Positions 10,128 to 18,584 of a DNA stretch of 54,019 nucleotides are shown piece by piece. The stretch's first letter is position 1. Each line of letters begins with the position of its first letter. The translations under genes were made by a program, and so were the position numbers. Source of the stretch: Henriciella sp. (lineage in GTDB: Bacteria > Pseudomonadota > Alphaproteobacteria > Caulobacterales > Hyphomonadaceae); contig NVWP01000037.1 of assembly GCA_002733705.1 (NCBI GenBank), positions 1 through 54,019 of the forward strand, read 5' to 3'. The notes beneath the pieces were generated by a model. That model was not told where the DNA came from. It did not search any database and was given only the letters and a program-made list of their open reading frames with translations.

Positions 10128-11006
10128 TCAGCCGCTCTGCCCAAGCAGGATGGCGCCGATCAGGCCGGCATCATCCCCAAGGCCCGGGGTCGCGATGAGC
10201 CGGCTTGAAGGGGCGTGTTCAAGATAGCCGCCCATCTGTTTGTCGAAGGCTGCGCGGATGCGCGCGATCAAATGCGGGGCAAGCAGCAGGCCCCCGCCGA
10301 AGATGATCCGCTCTGGCCGGAAGGTGAGGGTCAGGGCGCGGGCGGCCTGGGCGAGATAGTCGGCCGCGATGTCCCAGACCGGGTGATCTGGCGCGAGGGC
10401 TTCAGGGTCGCCAGCCCGGGCGCGTATGGCCCGGGCGGAAGCGAGGCCTTCAAGGCAGTCTGGATGAAAGGGGCAGACGCTTTCGAATGTGTCGTCATCG
10501 CGGTGGCGGCGAAGGGCGATATGGCCGAATTCCGGGTGAGAGGGGCGCCCGAGAAAGCCGCCATTCGCGTACAGACCGGCGCCGATACCGGTGCCGACCG
10601 TGACATAGGCCGCAGATGCGCAGCCCCGCGCGGCGCCTTTCCTCATCTCCGCCAGCAGGGCGCCGTTCACATCGGTGTCGACCGTGACGGGCAGGCCGAG
10701 GGTTTCGCTGAAGCGAGCCCGCAAATTCGTGCCCGACCAGTCCGGTTTGGCCGAGCCGGTGATTGTCCCGTAGCTCTCTGACTGAGGGTCCACATCGATC
10801 GGCCCGAAACTGGCGATGCCAAAAGATTTGAGTGTGGCGTTGGCGGCGGCCGCCATGACCCAGTCGAGGCAGACAGAAATCGTTTCATCCGGCGTGCTGA
10901 CAGGGATGCGGCGCGTCTCGATGAGCGCGCCTGTCCTGTCGGCCAGCCCGCATTTGAAAGTGGTGCCGCCTGCATCGATCCCGCCATGGAGCTTGTGCGC
11001 TGTCAT
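10128..11006 (-). CDS. ROK family fructokinase
   Basis: 292 residues from the ATG at 11006; the frame stays open to 11306, but the protein proper begins MTAHKLHGGIDAGGTTFKC. ROK kinases phosphorylate sugars with ATP. Visible features are the phosphate-binding GIDAGGTTFKCG, the catalytic DTDVNGALLAE segment, TVGTGIGAGL, and the zinc motif CPFHPDCLEGLAS with the preceding PEFGH. This C-x2-H-x2-C pattern is characteristic of the fructokinase branch. It is divergent from the acyl-CoA dehydrogenase (94 bp) and ends 7 bp from the convergent DUF1254 gene. Confidence 0.87.
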   Translation of the reverse strand: MTAHKLHGGIDAGGTTFKCGLADRTGALIETRRIPVSTPDETISVCLDWVMAAAANATLKSFGIASFGPIDVDPQSESYGTITGSAKPDWSGTNLRARFSETLGLPVTVDTDVNGALLAEMRKGAARGCASAAYVTVGTGIGAGLYANGGFLGRPSHPEFGHIALRRHRDDDTFESVCPFHPDCLEGLASARAIRARAGDPEALAPDHPVWDIAADYLAQAARALTLTFRPERIIFGGGLLLAPHLIARIRAAFDKQMGGYLEHAPSSRLIATPGLGDDAGLIGAILLGQSG

Positions 11007-11099
11007 ACGGTTTGAGACCTTTCGCCCTATCAGACCTGCCAGACTAGGCAGGACGCCGGGCAATGGATAGGTCTTGCGGCGATCAAGGAGAATTGCCCG

Positions 11100-12278
11100 A
11101 TGAGTTATGATGACCGCCAGAAAGCCGAAGAGATCGGCGCGCGTGTTGAAGCTTTTGTCCGCGATGTGGTGGCGCCCTATGAGCGCGATCCGCGACTCGA
11201 AAACCACGGCCCAAGCGAAGACCTGGTCAAGGAGCTCCGGGACAAAGCGCGCGCCGCGGGTGTGATGACGCCGCACATTCTGGACGACGGCAGTCATCTT
11301 TCCCAACGTGGAACGGCCTATGTGCTGCAGAAGACGGGCCTGTCACCGCTTGGACCGGTCGCGTGCAATACCGGCGCGCCGGATGAGGGGAACATGTTCC
11401 TGCTGGGCAAGGTGGCCACGCCGGAACAGCATGAGCGCTTCCTGAAGCCGCTGGTCTCCGGGGAGGCGCGCTCGGCCTTCTTCATGACCGAACCGGCCGC
11501 TGATGGTGGGGCAGGTTCTGACCCCTCGATGATGAAGACCACCGCCAGGCAGGACGGCAATCACTGGGTCATCAATGGCCGCAAGACCTTCATCACCGGC
11601 GCTGAGGGTGCGAAGGTCGGCATCGTGATGGCGAAATCGGATGAGGGGGCGTGCATGTTCCTCGTCGACCTGCCGAATGAAGCGATCCGGATTGAGCGTG
11701 TGCTCGACACGATCGACAGTTCCATGCCGGGCGGCCATTCGGAAGTGGTTATCGATAATCTGCGCGTGCCCGCCTCAGACATGCTGGGCAATCCGGGAGA
11801 GGGCTTCCGCTATGCCCAGATCCGGCTTGCACCGGCGCGTCTTTCACACTGCATGCGTTGGCACGGCGTGGCGACACGGGCGCAGGAAATCGCGACCGAA
11901 TATGCGTGCAAGCGTCAGGCCTTCGGCAAGCTGCTGGTCGATCATGAAGGCGTCGGCTTCATGCTGGCAGAGAACAAGATCGACCTGCAGCAATCTGCGC
12001 TGATGATCGACTGGTGCGCCGATGCGCTGGACCGCGGCGAGGACGGAAACGTTGAAAGCTCCATGGCGAAGGTCGCGGTTTCAGAAGCGCTGTTCCGGGT
12101 GGCTGACCGGTGTGTCCAGGTGATGGGTGGCATGGGCGTCAGCCGGGACACGATCGTCGAGCAGCTGTTCCGCGAGGTCCGCGCTTTCCGCATCTATGAT
12201 GGGCCGACAGAAGTGCACAAATGGTCACTGGCGAAAAAGATCAAGAAGGCCGAGCTGCAGCGAACCGGGGCCAAATAG
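11100..12278 (+). CDS. Acyl-CoA dehydrogenase
   Basis: 392 residues, with FAD-dependent acyl-CoA dehydrogenase regions: FFMTEPAADGGAGSDPSMM (flavin loop), WVINGRKTFITGA, KRQAFGKLLVDHEGVGFMLAE, and CVQVMGGMGVSRDTIVEQLFRE near the C-terminus. At the position of the usual catalytic Glu (YEGTSEI in medium-chain enzymes) the sequence reads YDGPTEVHKWSLAKK, with Asp, as in the ACAD10/11-like group. Substrate chain length cannot be read. ATG after AAGGAG. Confidence 0.9.
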   Translation: MSYDDRQKAEEIGARVEAFVRDVVAPYERDPRLENHGPSEDLVKELRDKARAAGVMTPHILDDGSHLSQRGTAYVLQKTGLSPLGPVACNTGAPDEGNMFLLGKVATPEQHERFLKPLVSGEARSAFFMTEPAADGGAGSDPSMMKTTARQDGNHWVINGRKTFITGAEGAKVGIVMAKSDEGACMFLVDLPNEAIRIERVLDTIDSSMPGGHSEVVIDNLRVPASDMLGNPGEGFRYAQIRLAPARLSHCMRWHGVATRAQEIATEYACKRQAFGKLLVDHEGVGFMLAENKIDLQQSALMIDWCADALDRGEDGNVESSMAKVAVSEALFRVADRCVQVMGGMGVSRDTIVEQLFREVRAFRIYDGPTEVHKWSLAKKIKKAELQRTGAK

Positions 12279-12382
12279 ACCGGCCCTGAAGGGCCAATAA
12301 AGAGAAAAGTTCCCTGCTTTCCCGCTTTTTGTCACAAGAACAGGAAGAGGAACGCTGGAAGCTGAGCGGCCGTTTATACGGC

Positions 12383-13069
12383 ATGAAACGCTCAAAGAGG
12401 GAGGCGAAAATTGAAAGATTTTTCGCCTCTGAAAGAAAAAGACTGGTGCGCCGCAAGATCAAGGGGCGCGGGATCCGCGACAAGGCGGTCCTGCGCGCCA
12501 TGAAAGCGGTGCCTCGTGAGCGTTTCGTGCCGGAGAATCTGCGTGAGTTTGCCTATGATGATGCGCCGCTTCCCATTGGTGAGGGGCAGACGATTTCCCA
12601 GCCCTACATCGTGGCCCTGATGATCCAGGCGGCCGCCCTGACCGCGCGCTCGCGCGTGCTGGAAGTGGGGGCCGGTTCTGGCTATTGCGTCGCCATCATG
12701 GCGCGGATTGCAGAGAAGGTGTTTGCGGTGGAGCGCAATGAGACGCTGGCCGCTGAGCTTGGGCCAAGACTGGCCGGACTTGGCTGTCAGAATGTCGAGA
12801 TTTTCGCGGGCGACGGCTCGGCGGGCTGGCCTGAAGAGGCTCCGTTTGACGCGATCATCGTGTCGGCCGTGGCGCCCCATATTGCCGATCCGCTCTTGCA
12901 GCAGCTGGCCCCGGGCGGCCGGCTTGTCATCCCGGTGAGCCGGGACGATGGCGAGCAAAGGCTTTTGCGCGTCACACGCCATGGCGAGGAGCGCTTTGAG
13001 GAAGAGGATCTGGGCGGCGTCAAATTCGTTCCGCTCATCGGCGAAGAGGCATTTGCCCCCTCGACATGA
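12383..13069 (+). CDS. pcm: Protein-L-isoaspartate O-methyltransferase
   Basis: 228 residues from the ATG at 12383. The enzyme uses S-adenosylmethionine to methylate isoaspartyl residues, starting repair of aged proteins. Landmarks: AVPRERFVPE, LPIGEGQTISQPYIVALM, SAM motif VLEVGAGSGY, APFDAIIVSAVAPHIADPLL and LAPGGRLVIPV. The start is ambiguous: a TTG at 12329 would extend it by 18 residues, and a GTG at 12446 (VRRKIKGRGI) would match the usual Pcm N-terminus. A 10-bp perfect hairpin lies between the ATG and the GTG. Confidence 0.88.
   Translation: MKRSKREAKIERFFASERKRLVRRKIKGRGIRDKAVLRAMKAVPRERFVPENLREFAYDDAPLPIGEGQTISQPYIVALMIQAAALTARSRVLEVGAGSGYCVAIMARIAEKVFAVERNETLAAELGPRLAGLGCQNVEIFAGDGSAGWPEEAPFDAIIVSAVAPHIADPLLQQLAPGGRLVIPVSRDDGEQRLLRVTRHGEERFEEEDLGGVKFVPLIGEEAFAPST
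12401..12429 (+). promoter_or_regulatory. Perfect hairpin near the pcm start
   Basis: GAGGCGAAAA (12401-12410) and TTTTCGCCTC (12420-12429) form a 10-bp perfect stem with a 9-nt loop. It lies inside the longer pcm reading frame and ends 16 bp before the in-frame GTG at 12446. If the GTG is the true start, this is a 5'-UTR stem that could affect initiation. There is no T-tract, so it is not a classical terminator. Confidence 0.35.
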
Positions 13070-13078
13070 CGCGGCGTG

Positions 13079-13882
13079 TCAGTGGGCGAGCCCATAGACC
13101 TCGACCGCGCGGTTCAGAAGAGCCGTGTCGTCAATGTCGTTGGGGTGGAAACCCTTGCGGAAGAATTTCCAGTAATGGCTCCAGTTCCCGCGAACAAAAC
13201 CGCCGCGCGCAAATAGAAAGCGGAAGGCCTGGCCGAGTGTGCGCCAGAAGGGCGGCTTATCCCGCCGGTACATGTGCACCAGACTGCGCAACTGGTAGCG
13301 CACCAGAAATTCCCAGCTCATGAGGATCATGGCCTTGCGCAGCATGCCTTGTGTACCGCCGGCCGCCTTGTAGACGTCGAAGGCCACCGACTTGTGCTCG
13401 ATCTCCTCCACCGCATGCCAGCGCCAGACCTGGGCGACTTCCGGGGAGGCGTTCCTGATCCAGCCATCCTGCCTGAGTAACTGGCCTGCGATGGTCGCGG
13501 TCAGGTGTTCATAGGCAACCGTCGTCGCCAGCCAGAACAGGGGGTCCATATCCTTTAGCGTCTTGGCGTCGCCGCGAATGGCGCCTTCAAGATAGTCGAG
13601 ATCATAGCCCTTCAGCTGACAGAGCAATTCGTTGAAACGCTGATGCTCACGGCGGTGGACATATTCCTGTGCCATGAATCCGCGCACCGCGTCGCGCAGC
13701 TCTTCGTCACTGACACATTTTTCGTGCGCCTTGACGCTGTCGATAAAGGACTTCTCCCCATAGGGAAAAAGGATCGACATCGAGTTGAAGAAGGCGGTCT
13801 GGAACCAGTCATCGCCGTTCCATTCAGCGGCGAGTTCTGAACCAAGCTCAAATCTGAGGTCACGGGGTTTGATGGGGGTCAT
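13079..13882 (-). CDS. COG3687 predicted metal-dependent hydrolase (second copy)
   Basis: 267 residues from the ATG at 13882 (MTPIKPRDLR); the open frame further upstream is shadow of the aminotransferase. It matches the protein at 7705-8541 in layout: EYVHRREHQRFNELL, YEHLTATIAGQLL and WHAVEEIEHKSVAFD supply the same presumed metal ligands, and both C-termini have KGFHPND or PGFHPWD motifs. It starts 5 bp after the aminotransferase stop, so the two form an operon. Function unknown. Confidence 0.83.
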   Translation of the reverse strand: MTPIKPRDLRFELGSELAAEWNGDDWFQTAFFNSMSILFPYGEKSFIDSVKAHEKCVSDEELRDAVRGFMAQEYVHRREHQRFNELLCQLKGYDLDYLEGAIRGDAKTLKDMDPLFWLATTVAYEHLTATIAGQLLRQDGWIRNASPEVAQVWRWHAVEEIEHKSVAFDVYKAAGGTQGMLRKAMILMSWEFLVRYQLRSLVHMYRRDKPPFWRTLGQAFRFLFARGGFVRGNWSHYWKFFRKGFHPNDIDDTALLNRAVEVYGLAH

Positions 13883-13887
13883 GTGGA

Positions 13888-15159
13888 TCAGTCCGAGAGT
13901 GTGGCCAGGATTGCGAGTTTCTCGACCGGCGGGAGAGGTCCGGCCTCCTTCACGACCTTGAACGCCTCGTCGGCTATTTCGAGCGTCTGGTCGATATCGG
14001 CGTCGGTCAGGGCGGCGCAGATGAACATGTTGTGCCAGGGATGGAAGTAGACGCCGCGTTTGATCAGGGCCTGGTTCCACGCATAGCCTTTGGAAAAGCC
14101 GGGATCGTCCGCGAACATGATCAGCGGCAGCTCTGCAGGGCCGCTCTGGCGCAGGGCGAAGCCGTGACGGTCCGCTGCTTCGTCCAGCCCGGTGCGAAGA
14201 CGCTGGCCGAGCGCCTGGGTGCGTTCGAGATAGTCGGTCTCACGGATGAGTTTCATCGTTTCGATGGCCGCCGCCATTGGCGCGGCCGAGAACCAGTAGG
14301 AGCCTGTGGCATAGATATGGGCGGCCGCTTCGCGCGCCTTGTCAGAGCCAAGAAGCGCCGAAAGGGGGTGGCCATTGGCAATCGCCTTGCCCCAGCTGGA
14401 AAGGTCCGGTTCGATACCGACGCGTGCCCAGCTGCAGTCACGGGCGAGCCTGAAGCCGGCGCGGACATCGTCCACGATCAGCAGGGCGCCGGTCTCGTCG
14501 CAAAGCTCGCGGGCACGGCGCGCATAGTCCGGTGCCGGGTCTTCCTGATCGACGAATGTGTCGTGCTTGATCGGCGAGGCGAAGATGGCGGCGAGGTCGT
14601 CGCCGGCTTCCTTGACCGCCGCTTCCAGGCTTTCGACGTCATTATAGGTGTAGAAGACCTGGTTGGCGCGGTCGCTGGGCGTGGTGCCGTTCTTCAGCGG
14701 CGTACACCAGGGCGCAGCGCCGTGATAGGCGCCTTTTGCCAGGACGATTGTCTTTTTCCGGGTATGCTGGCGGGCGATCATCAGCGCCATGGTCGTGGCG
14801 TCTGTGCCATTCTTGCAGAACATCGCCCAGTCTGCGTGCGTGACCATGCGCGTCATCTCTTCGGCGAGCGTCACCATGAGACCGGACGGGCCAGTCATCG
14901 TGTCGCCCTTCTTCATCTGCGCGATATAGGCGGCATCAATGCCCTCGTGCCCATAGCCGAACAGGTTCGGGCCGTAGGCGCACATATAGTCAGTATATTT
15001 GTTGCCGTCTGCGTCCCACAGATGCGCGCCGGACGCCCGCTCGAAGAATTGCGGATAATCGTCGGGTAGCAGCCGCACCGACTGGTGCCCGTACATGCCA
15101 CCGGGAATGACGGCTTCTGCCCGTTCGCGAAGCGCCTTGTCTTCAGAATTGGTCCACAT
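13888..15159 (-). CDS. Class III aminotransferase, glutamate-1-semialdehyde aminomutase-like
   Basis: 423 residues. PLP-dependent aminotransferase of the subgroup close to glutamate-1-semialdehyde 2,1-aminomutase: VIPGGMYGHQSVRLLP at the N-terminus, DADGNKYTDYMCAYGPNLFG, FCKNGTDATTMALMIAR, YHGAAPWC, and LLIVDDVRAGFRLA followed by SSWGKAIANGHPLSALLG with the PLP-binding Lys. Chromosomal hemL normally has GTEA in place of the GTDA seen here and stands alone; operon linkage with a COG3687 hydrolase suggests a different amine or keto substrate. ATG at 15159 after GAGGGGAAG. Divergent from the PfkB kinase gene. Confidence 0.85.
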   Translation of the reverse strand: MWTNSEDKALRERAEAVIPGGMYGHQSVRLLPDDYPQFFERASGAHLWDADGNKYTDYMCAYGPNLFGYGHEGIDAAYIAQMKKGDTMTGPSGLMVTLAEEMTRMVTHADWAMFCKNGTDATTMALMIARQHTRKKTIVLAKGAYHGAAPWCTPLKNGTTPSDRANQVFYTYNDVESLEAAVKEAGDDLAAIFASPIKHDTFVDQEDPAPDYARRARELCDETGALLIVDDVRAGFRLARDCSWARVGIEPDLSSWGKAIANGHPLSALLGSDKAREAAAHIYATGSYWFSAAPMAAAIETMKLIRETDYLERTQALGQRLRTGLDEAADRHGFALRQSGPAELPLIMFADDPGFSKGYAWNQALIKRGVYFHPWHNMFICAALTDADIDQTLEIADEAFKVVKEAGPLPPVEKLAILATLSD

Positions 15160-15192
15160 CTTCCCCTCGCTGTACGGCTAAATAAGATAGCT

Positions 15193-15221
15193 TTGACTAC
15201 CATACTTGACGTAGATATATG
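15193..15221 (+). promoter_or_regulatory. Sigma-70-like promoter for the pfkB-aldolase operon
   Basis: TTGACT at 15193-15198 and TATATG at 15216-15221 are separated by 17 bp, close to the vegetative consensus. The kinase gene starts 29 bp downstream, in the correct orientation. A GATAGC hexamer, a motif also found in other promoters of this window, overlaps the left edge. Confidence 0.6.
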
Positions 15222-15249
15222 CGCAAGATGGAATCTGGGAGAAAAGCGG

Positions 15250-16197
15250 ATGAAACTCGATCTTCTGTGTGTCGGCCTGACGACGCTGGATGTTGTGGGG
15301 CGGCCAATCACGGAAATCCCGCCGAATGAGGAAGGGCGCCTGATCGAGCAGATCGCATGCGCCCCGGCCGGCACGGCCGCAGGGGCGGCCTGCGTCGCAG
15401 CCCGGCTTGGCGTGCGCACCGGTGTGGCCGGGGCCATCGGCAGCGATCTTACGGGCAAGTTCGTCCGGTTCGCGCTTGAGGATGGCGGCGTGGATACAAG
15501 CCTTCTGACGACGCTTGAGGGGTATCCGACTTCCACAACGATCCTGCCCATCGATGAGCAGGGGCGCCGCCCGACGCTGCATGCGCCGGGCGCCGGGTCC
15601 GTGCCGCCTCTGAGTGATGAGCTGATGCATGCAGCAACCTCGGTGCGATGCCTACACTATGGCGGTATCGGGGCACCGACCCTGGATGGCGGGCCGGGCG
15701 AGTCGCTTCTGAAAGCGGCGAAATCGGCCGGCGTTGAGGTGGTGTGTGATCTGATCGCGCCGGGCCCCACGGCAGCTGAGGAGCTTGCCCGTCTGCTGCC
15801 TTATGTCGCCTGGTTCCTGCCGAGCGCCGAGGAGGCACGGCTGCTGACCGGTGAAGAGGATCTTCAGGCAGCCGCAGACGCCTTCCTTGCGATGGGCGCG
15901 AAGAATTGCGTCATCAAGGATGGGGGGCGCGGCGCTGTGCTGGCGGCGGGCGAATTGCGCGGACGGCTGCCAGCCTTCAGGATCGAGGTCGTGGACACGA
16001 CGACCTGCGGCGACTCATTCTGTGCGGGGTTCGTTGCCGCGCACCTTAAAGGCGCGAGCGATTTCGATGCGCTGAGGTTTGCCGCTGCGACCGCGGCCAT
16101 GGTCGCGCAGGGGCTTGCGACCTATGGCAAGCTGGAAAGCTATGAACAGGTGGAGCGGGCCATGAAGACGCTGCCTCTTGCGGAGACCGGAGCATGA
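15250..16197 (+). CDS. PfkB family carbohydrate kinase
   Basis: 315 residues from the ATG at 15250 (MKLDLLCVGLTTLDVVG). PfkB/ribokinase kinases transfer phosphate from ATP to a sugar hydroxyl. Seen: an N-terminal glycine-rich APAGTAAGAACVAARLG segment, FLPSAEEARLLTG, and the C-terminal DTTTCGDSFCAGFVAAHL motif with the catalytic Asp and anion hole (usual form DTTGAGD). It overlaps the class II aldolase by 4 bp (ATGA). A kinase followed by a phosphate-dependent aldolase suggests phosphorylation then C-C cleavage of a sugar or sugar acid. Confidence 0.88.
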   Translation: MKLDLLCVGLTTLDVVGRPITEIPPNEEGRLIEQIACAPAGTAAGAACVAARLGVRTGVAGAIGSDLTGKFVRFALEDGGVDTSLLTTLEGYPTSTTILPIDEQGRRPTLHAPGAGSVPPLSDELMHAATSVRCLHYGGIGAPTLDGGPGESLLKAAKSAGVEVVCDLIAPGPTAAEELARLLPYVAWFLPSAEEARLLTGEEDLQAAADAFLAMGAKNCVIKDGGRGAVLAAGELRGRLPAFRIEVVDTTTCGDSFCAGFVAAHLKGASDFDALRFAAATAAMVAQGLATYGKLESYEQVERAMKTLPLAETGA

Positions 16198-16850
16198 TAG
16201 ACGAACAGGAAGCCAAACTGCGCGAGCAGATTGTCGAGGTGATGGCGGCGATGGATGCGCGCGGCCTCAACCGCGGCACATCGGGCAATGTTTCGGCGCG
16301 CCTGGGGGAGGGCGCGCTGGTGACGCCGACCGGCATTCCGCCATCTGCCCTTAAGCCGGAGCATATTGTGAAGCTCTCCGCCGATGGCAGCTATGACCCG
16401 GCGGGCATGAAGCCCTCCAGCGAGTGGCTGATGCATCTGAAACTGTTGCAGCTTCGCCCGGATGCCAACGCTGTCGTTCACTGTCATTCGCGTCATGCCA
16501 CCATCCTCGCCTGCGCCAACATGCCCATACCGGCTGTGCACTATATGGTCGCCGTGAGTGGCGGGTCCTCCGTGCCGGTCGCGCCCTATGCCACATTCGG
16601 GTCTGCCGAGCTGGCGGAGGTGGTCTGCGAGGCGCTGGCGGGTCAGTATGCGACCCTGATGGCCAATCACGGGCAGATCGTTGCCGCGCCCAGCCTGCGG
16701 GCGGCCTTGCTGATTGCCGAAGAGGTCGAGGAGCAGGCCGCCATCTACTGGGGCACGCTGGCGATAGGCGGCCCGACCCTGCTTGGCGGTGATGAAATGG
16801 CGCGCATCGCTGAGCAATTTCGCTCCTATGGGCAAAAGAAGAAAAGTTGA
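16194..16850 (+). CDS. Class II aldolase/adducin family protein
   Basis: 218 residues. Zinc-dependent aldolase of the fuculose-/ribulose-phosphate type. Visible are NRGTSGNVSARLG (substrate phosphate binding), PSSEWLMHLKLL with the catalytic Glu, AVVHCHSRHATILA with two zinc His residues, and LMANHGQIVAA with the third. It starts at the ATGA overlapping the kinase stop, so the two are translated together and probably catalyse consecutive steps. The specific sugar phosphate is unknown. Confidence 0.88.
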   Translation: MIDEQEAKLREQIVEVMAAMDARGLNRGTSGNVSARLGEGALVTPTGIPPSALKPEHIVKLSADGSYDPAGMKPSSEWLMHLKLLQLRPDANAVVHCHSRHATILACANMPIPAVHYMVAVSGGSSVPVAPYATFGSAELAEVVCEALAGQYATLMANHGQIVAAPSLRAALLIAEEVEEQAAIYWGTLAIGGPTLLGGDEMARIAEQFRSYGQKKKS

Positions 16851-16873
16851 GCTCCGGTGCGGCGTCGCTGTGC

Positions 16874-16902
16874 TTGCTCATATAGTAATGATCGCTATCA
16901 TT
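16874..16902 (+). promoter_or_regulatory. Promoter/operator upstream of the dimethylformamidase-like gene
   Basis: AATGAT (16887-16892) and ATCATT (16897-16902) are inverted around CGCT. A possible -35 (TTGCTC, 16874-16879) and -10 (TATCAT, 16896-16901) with a 16-bp spacer place the dyad inside the promoter. The 11-mer TGATCGCTATC inside this site recurs, inverted, upstream of the TonB receptor gene at 22297-22307, suggesting a shared regulator. Confidence 0.45.
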
Positions 16903-16929
16903 GCTTTGTGACCAAGATCGGAGTTCCGC

Positions 16930-18495
16930 ATGCTCGCCTGCTATACAGACCGCCTCAGCCTCAGACCCGGTGAGAGCTTCGCGCTCCATATCAGCGTGGA
17001 GAACGGCCCCTGCCGGCTGGAGATTGCACGTGTCGGCCTGAACCGTGAAACCGTGCTGACAATGGAAGATATTGAGGCGGGCCATCATCCGGTGCCGCCG
17101 CATGCCGACCGGGACGGATGCGGCTGGCCAGCGGCGCTGGAAGTGACCGCGGGCGAGGACTGGCGGTCTGGCTATTACGATATCCTGCTGACCGACGCAG
17201 CAGGAGAGCAGACCCACCATTTCGTCTGTATCAAACCGAAGGCCGGTACGACCGGCTCGAAGGCCGTCCTGGTTCTCGCGACGAACACCTATCAGTCCTA
17301 TAACTGGTGGGGCGGCGCGAACGCCTATTCCAATGTGACCGGGCTGATGAGTGGCAAGGTTCCGTTCGATGAGGCGATGGATCAGGCGATCGGTGTGCTT
17401 TCGACCCAGCGGCCTTTTATCCAGATGATCGTCGCCGCGCCGGAAGGCGCCCCGCGCCTGATCAATATGCGCAAGCGGGACTTCAGGGAAAAGCCATGGG
17501 CGGCGGACCCCGAATGGATGCGTCACCACCAGATCTCGCCCTATGATGGCTCGGCCGGCTTTATGAACAAATGGGAGCACGCCTTCGCGGCCTGGACGGA
17601 GGCGGAAGGCTATGTCTTCGACTATGTGACCGATTACGATCTCGACACCGATCCGGACCTTCTTTCGGCCTATAGCTCGGCCTTCTTTGTCGGCCATTCG
17701 GAATACTGGTCAGGCGATGAACGTGCGCAGGTGGAGCAATTTGTCGACAATGGCGGCCATGCCGCGATCCTGTCGGGCAATACGTGTTTCTGGAAGGTCC
17801 GCTGGGAAAATGATGGCAAGACCTATGTCTGCCACAAGTGGAAAGGGTTCACGGCGGAGGATGCCGGGCCTGAGAAGGCAACGCATCTCTGGTCTCACCC
17901 GGCTTTCGGCGCGCCGGAGGCTGAACTGACCGGGCTGAGCTTCAATTTCGGGGGCTATCACCGGCTTGGCATGTGCGTCTCGCGCGGCTCTTCCGGCTTC
18001 ACGGTCTATAATGACAAGCACTGGGCCCTGAACGGGACCGACCTGTTCTATGGGGACCAGCTGGGCGCCGATGTGCCGCTCATCGGCTATGAAAGTGACG
18101 GGTGCCGGTTCGAGTTCGGTGAGGATGGTCTGCCGAAAGCCATCACCACTGGCGGCGTTCCGGAGAATCTCGAGATCATTGCCATTGCGCCTGCCACGCT
18201 CGGCGAGGATCCGGAAAGCGGCTATGCCCCGATGATCCCGCCGGAGAAGCTGGATGTGATTGCCGACTGCATCTATGGCGATGGCTCCCCTGCCATGCAG
18301 CAGCGCCTGCTCCGCGGGCATGCGGTGCTGGCGAGCTTCAAGCGCGGCGAAGGCGAGGTGTTCAACACCGGCACGACAGAATGGGCGCATGGACTGGTCG
18401 CGAAAGACCCGTTCGTTGAGACCATTACCCGCAATGTGATGGAGCGGTTCGATGTCACGAAGTCGGAAGCTGTGAGCGCTTCAGCCGCAAAATAG
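16930..18495 (+). CDS. N,N-dimethylformamidase beta-subunit family protein
   Basis: 521 residues. It resembles the large subunit of N,N-dimethylformamidase, an iron-dependent amidohydrolase with a beta-sandwich N-terminus and a large C-terminal catalytic domain. Recognisable stretches: LSLRPGESFALHISV, LVLATNTYQSYNWWGGAN, VTDYDLDTDPDLL, FVGHSEYWSGDER and NTGTTEWAHGL. No separate small subunit is encoded nearby, so it may act alone on another amide or N-containing substrate. The ATG follows CGGAG. The gene ends in a strong terminator before the convergent transporter. Confidence 0.8.
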   Translation: MLACYTDRLSLRPGESFALHISVENGPCRLEIARVGLNRETVLTMEDIEAGHHPVPPHADRDGCGWPAALEVTAGEDWRSGYYDILLTDAAGEQTHHFVCIKPKAGTTGSKAVLVLATNTYQSYNWWGGANAYSNVTGLMSGKVPFDEAMDQAIGVLSTQRPFIQMIVAAPEGAPRLINMRKRDFREKPWAADPEWMRHHQISPYDGSAGFMNKWEHAFAAWTEAEGYVFDYVTDYDLDTDPDLLSAYSSAFFVGHSEYWSGDERAQVEQFVDNGGHAAILSGNTCFWKVRWENDGKTYVCHKWKGFTAEDAGPEKATHLWSHPAFGAPEAELTGLSFNFGGYHRLGMCVSRGSSGFTVYNDKHWALNGTDLFYGDQLGADVPLIGYESDGCRFEFGEDGLPKAITTGGVPENLEIIAIAPATLGEDPESGYAPMIPPEKLDVIADCIYGDGSPAMQQRLLRGHAVLASFKRGEGEVFNTGTTEWAHGLVAKDPFVETITRNVMERFDVTKSEAVSASAAK

Positions 18496-18520
18496 GCGGC
18501 GGGCGCTGCTCTAGATGTTG

Positions 18521-18552
18521 AAAGGCGCGGGAGGGACTTCCCGCGCCTTTCT
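18521..18552. terminator. Bidirectional terminator
   Basis: AAAGGCGCGGGA (18521-18532) and TCCCGCGCCTTT (18539-18550) form a perfect 12-bp stem closed by a 6-nt loop, between the convergent amidase-like and transporter genes. Confidence 0.8.
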
Positions 18553-18584
18553 TATGGTCCTAAGTTATCGCGAGGAACGGCGGA

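Noticed and set aside
14032-15069. Plus-strand open frame of 345 codons
   Set aside because: Fully antisense to the class III aminotransferase and without any family motif.
16887-16902. Fur box upstream of the amidase-like gene
   Set aside because: AATGAT/ATCATT arms are 4 bp apart; the Fur consensus has them almost abutting.
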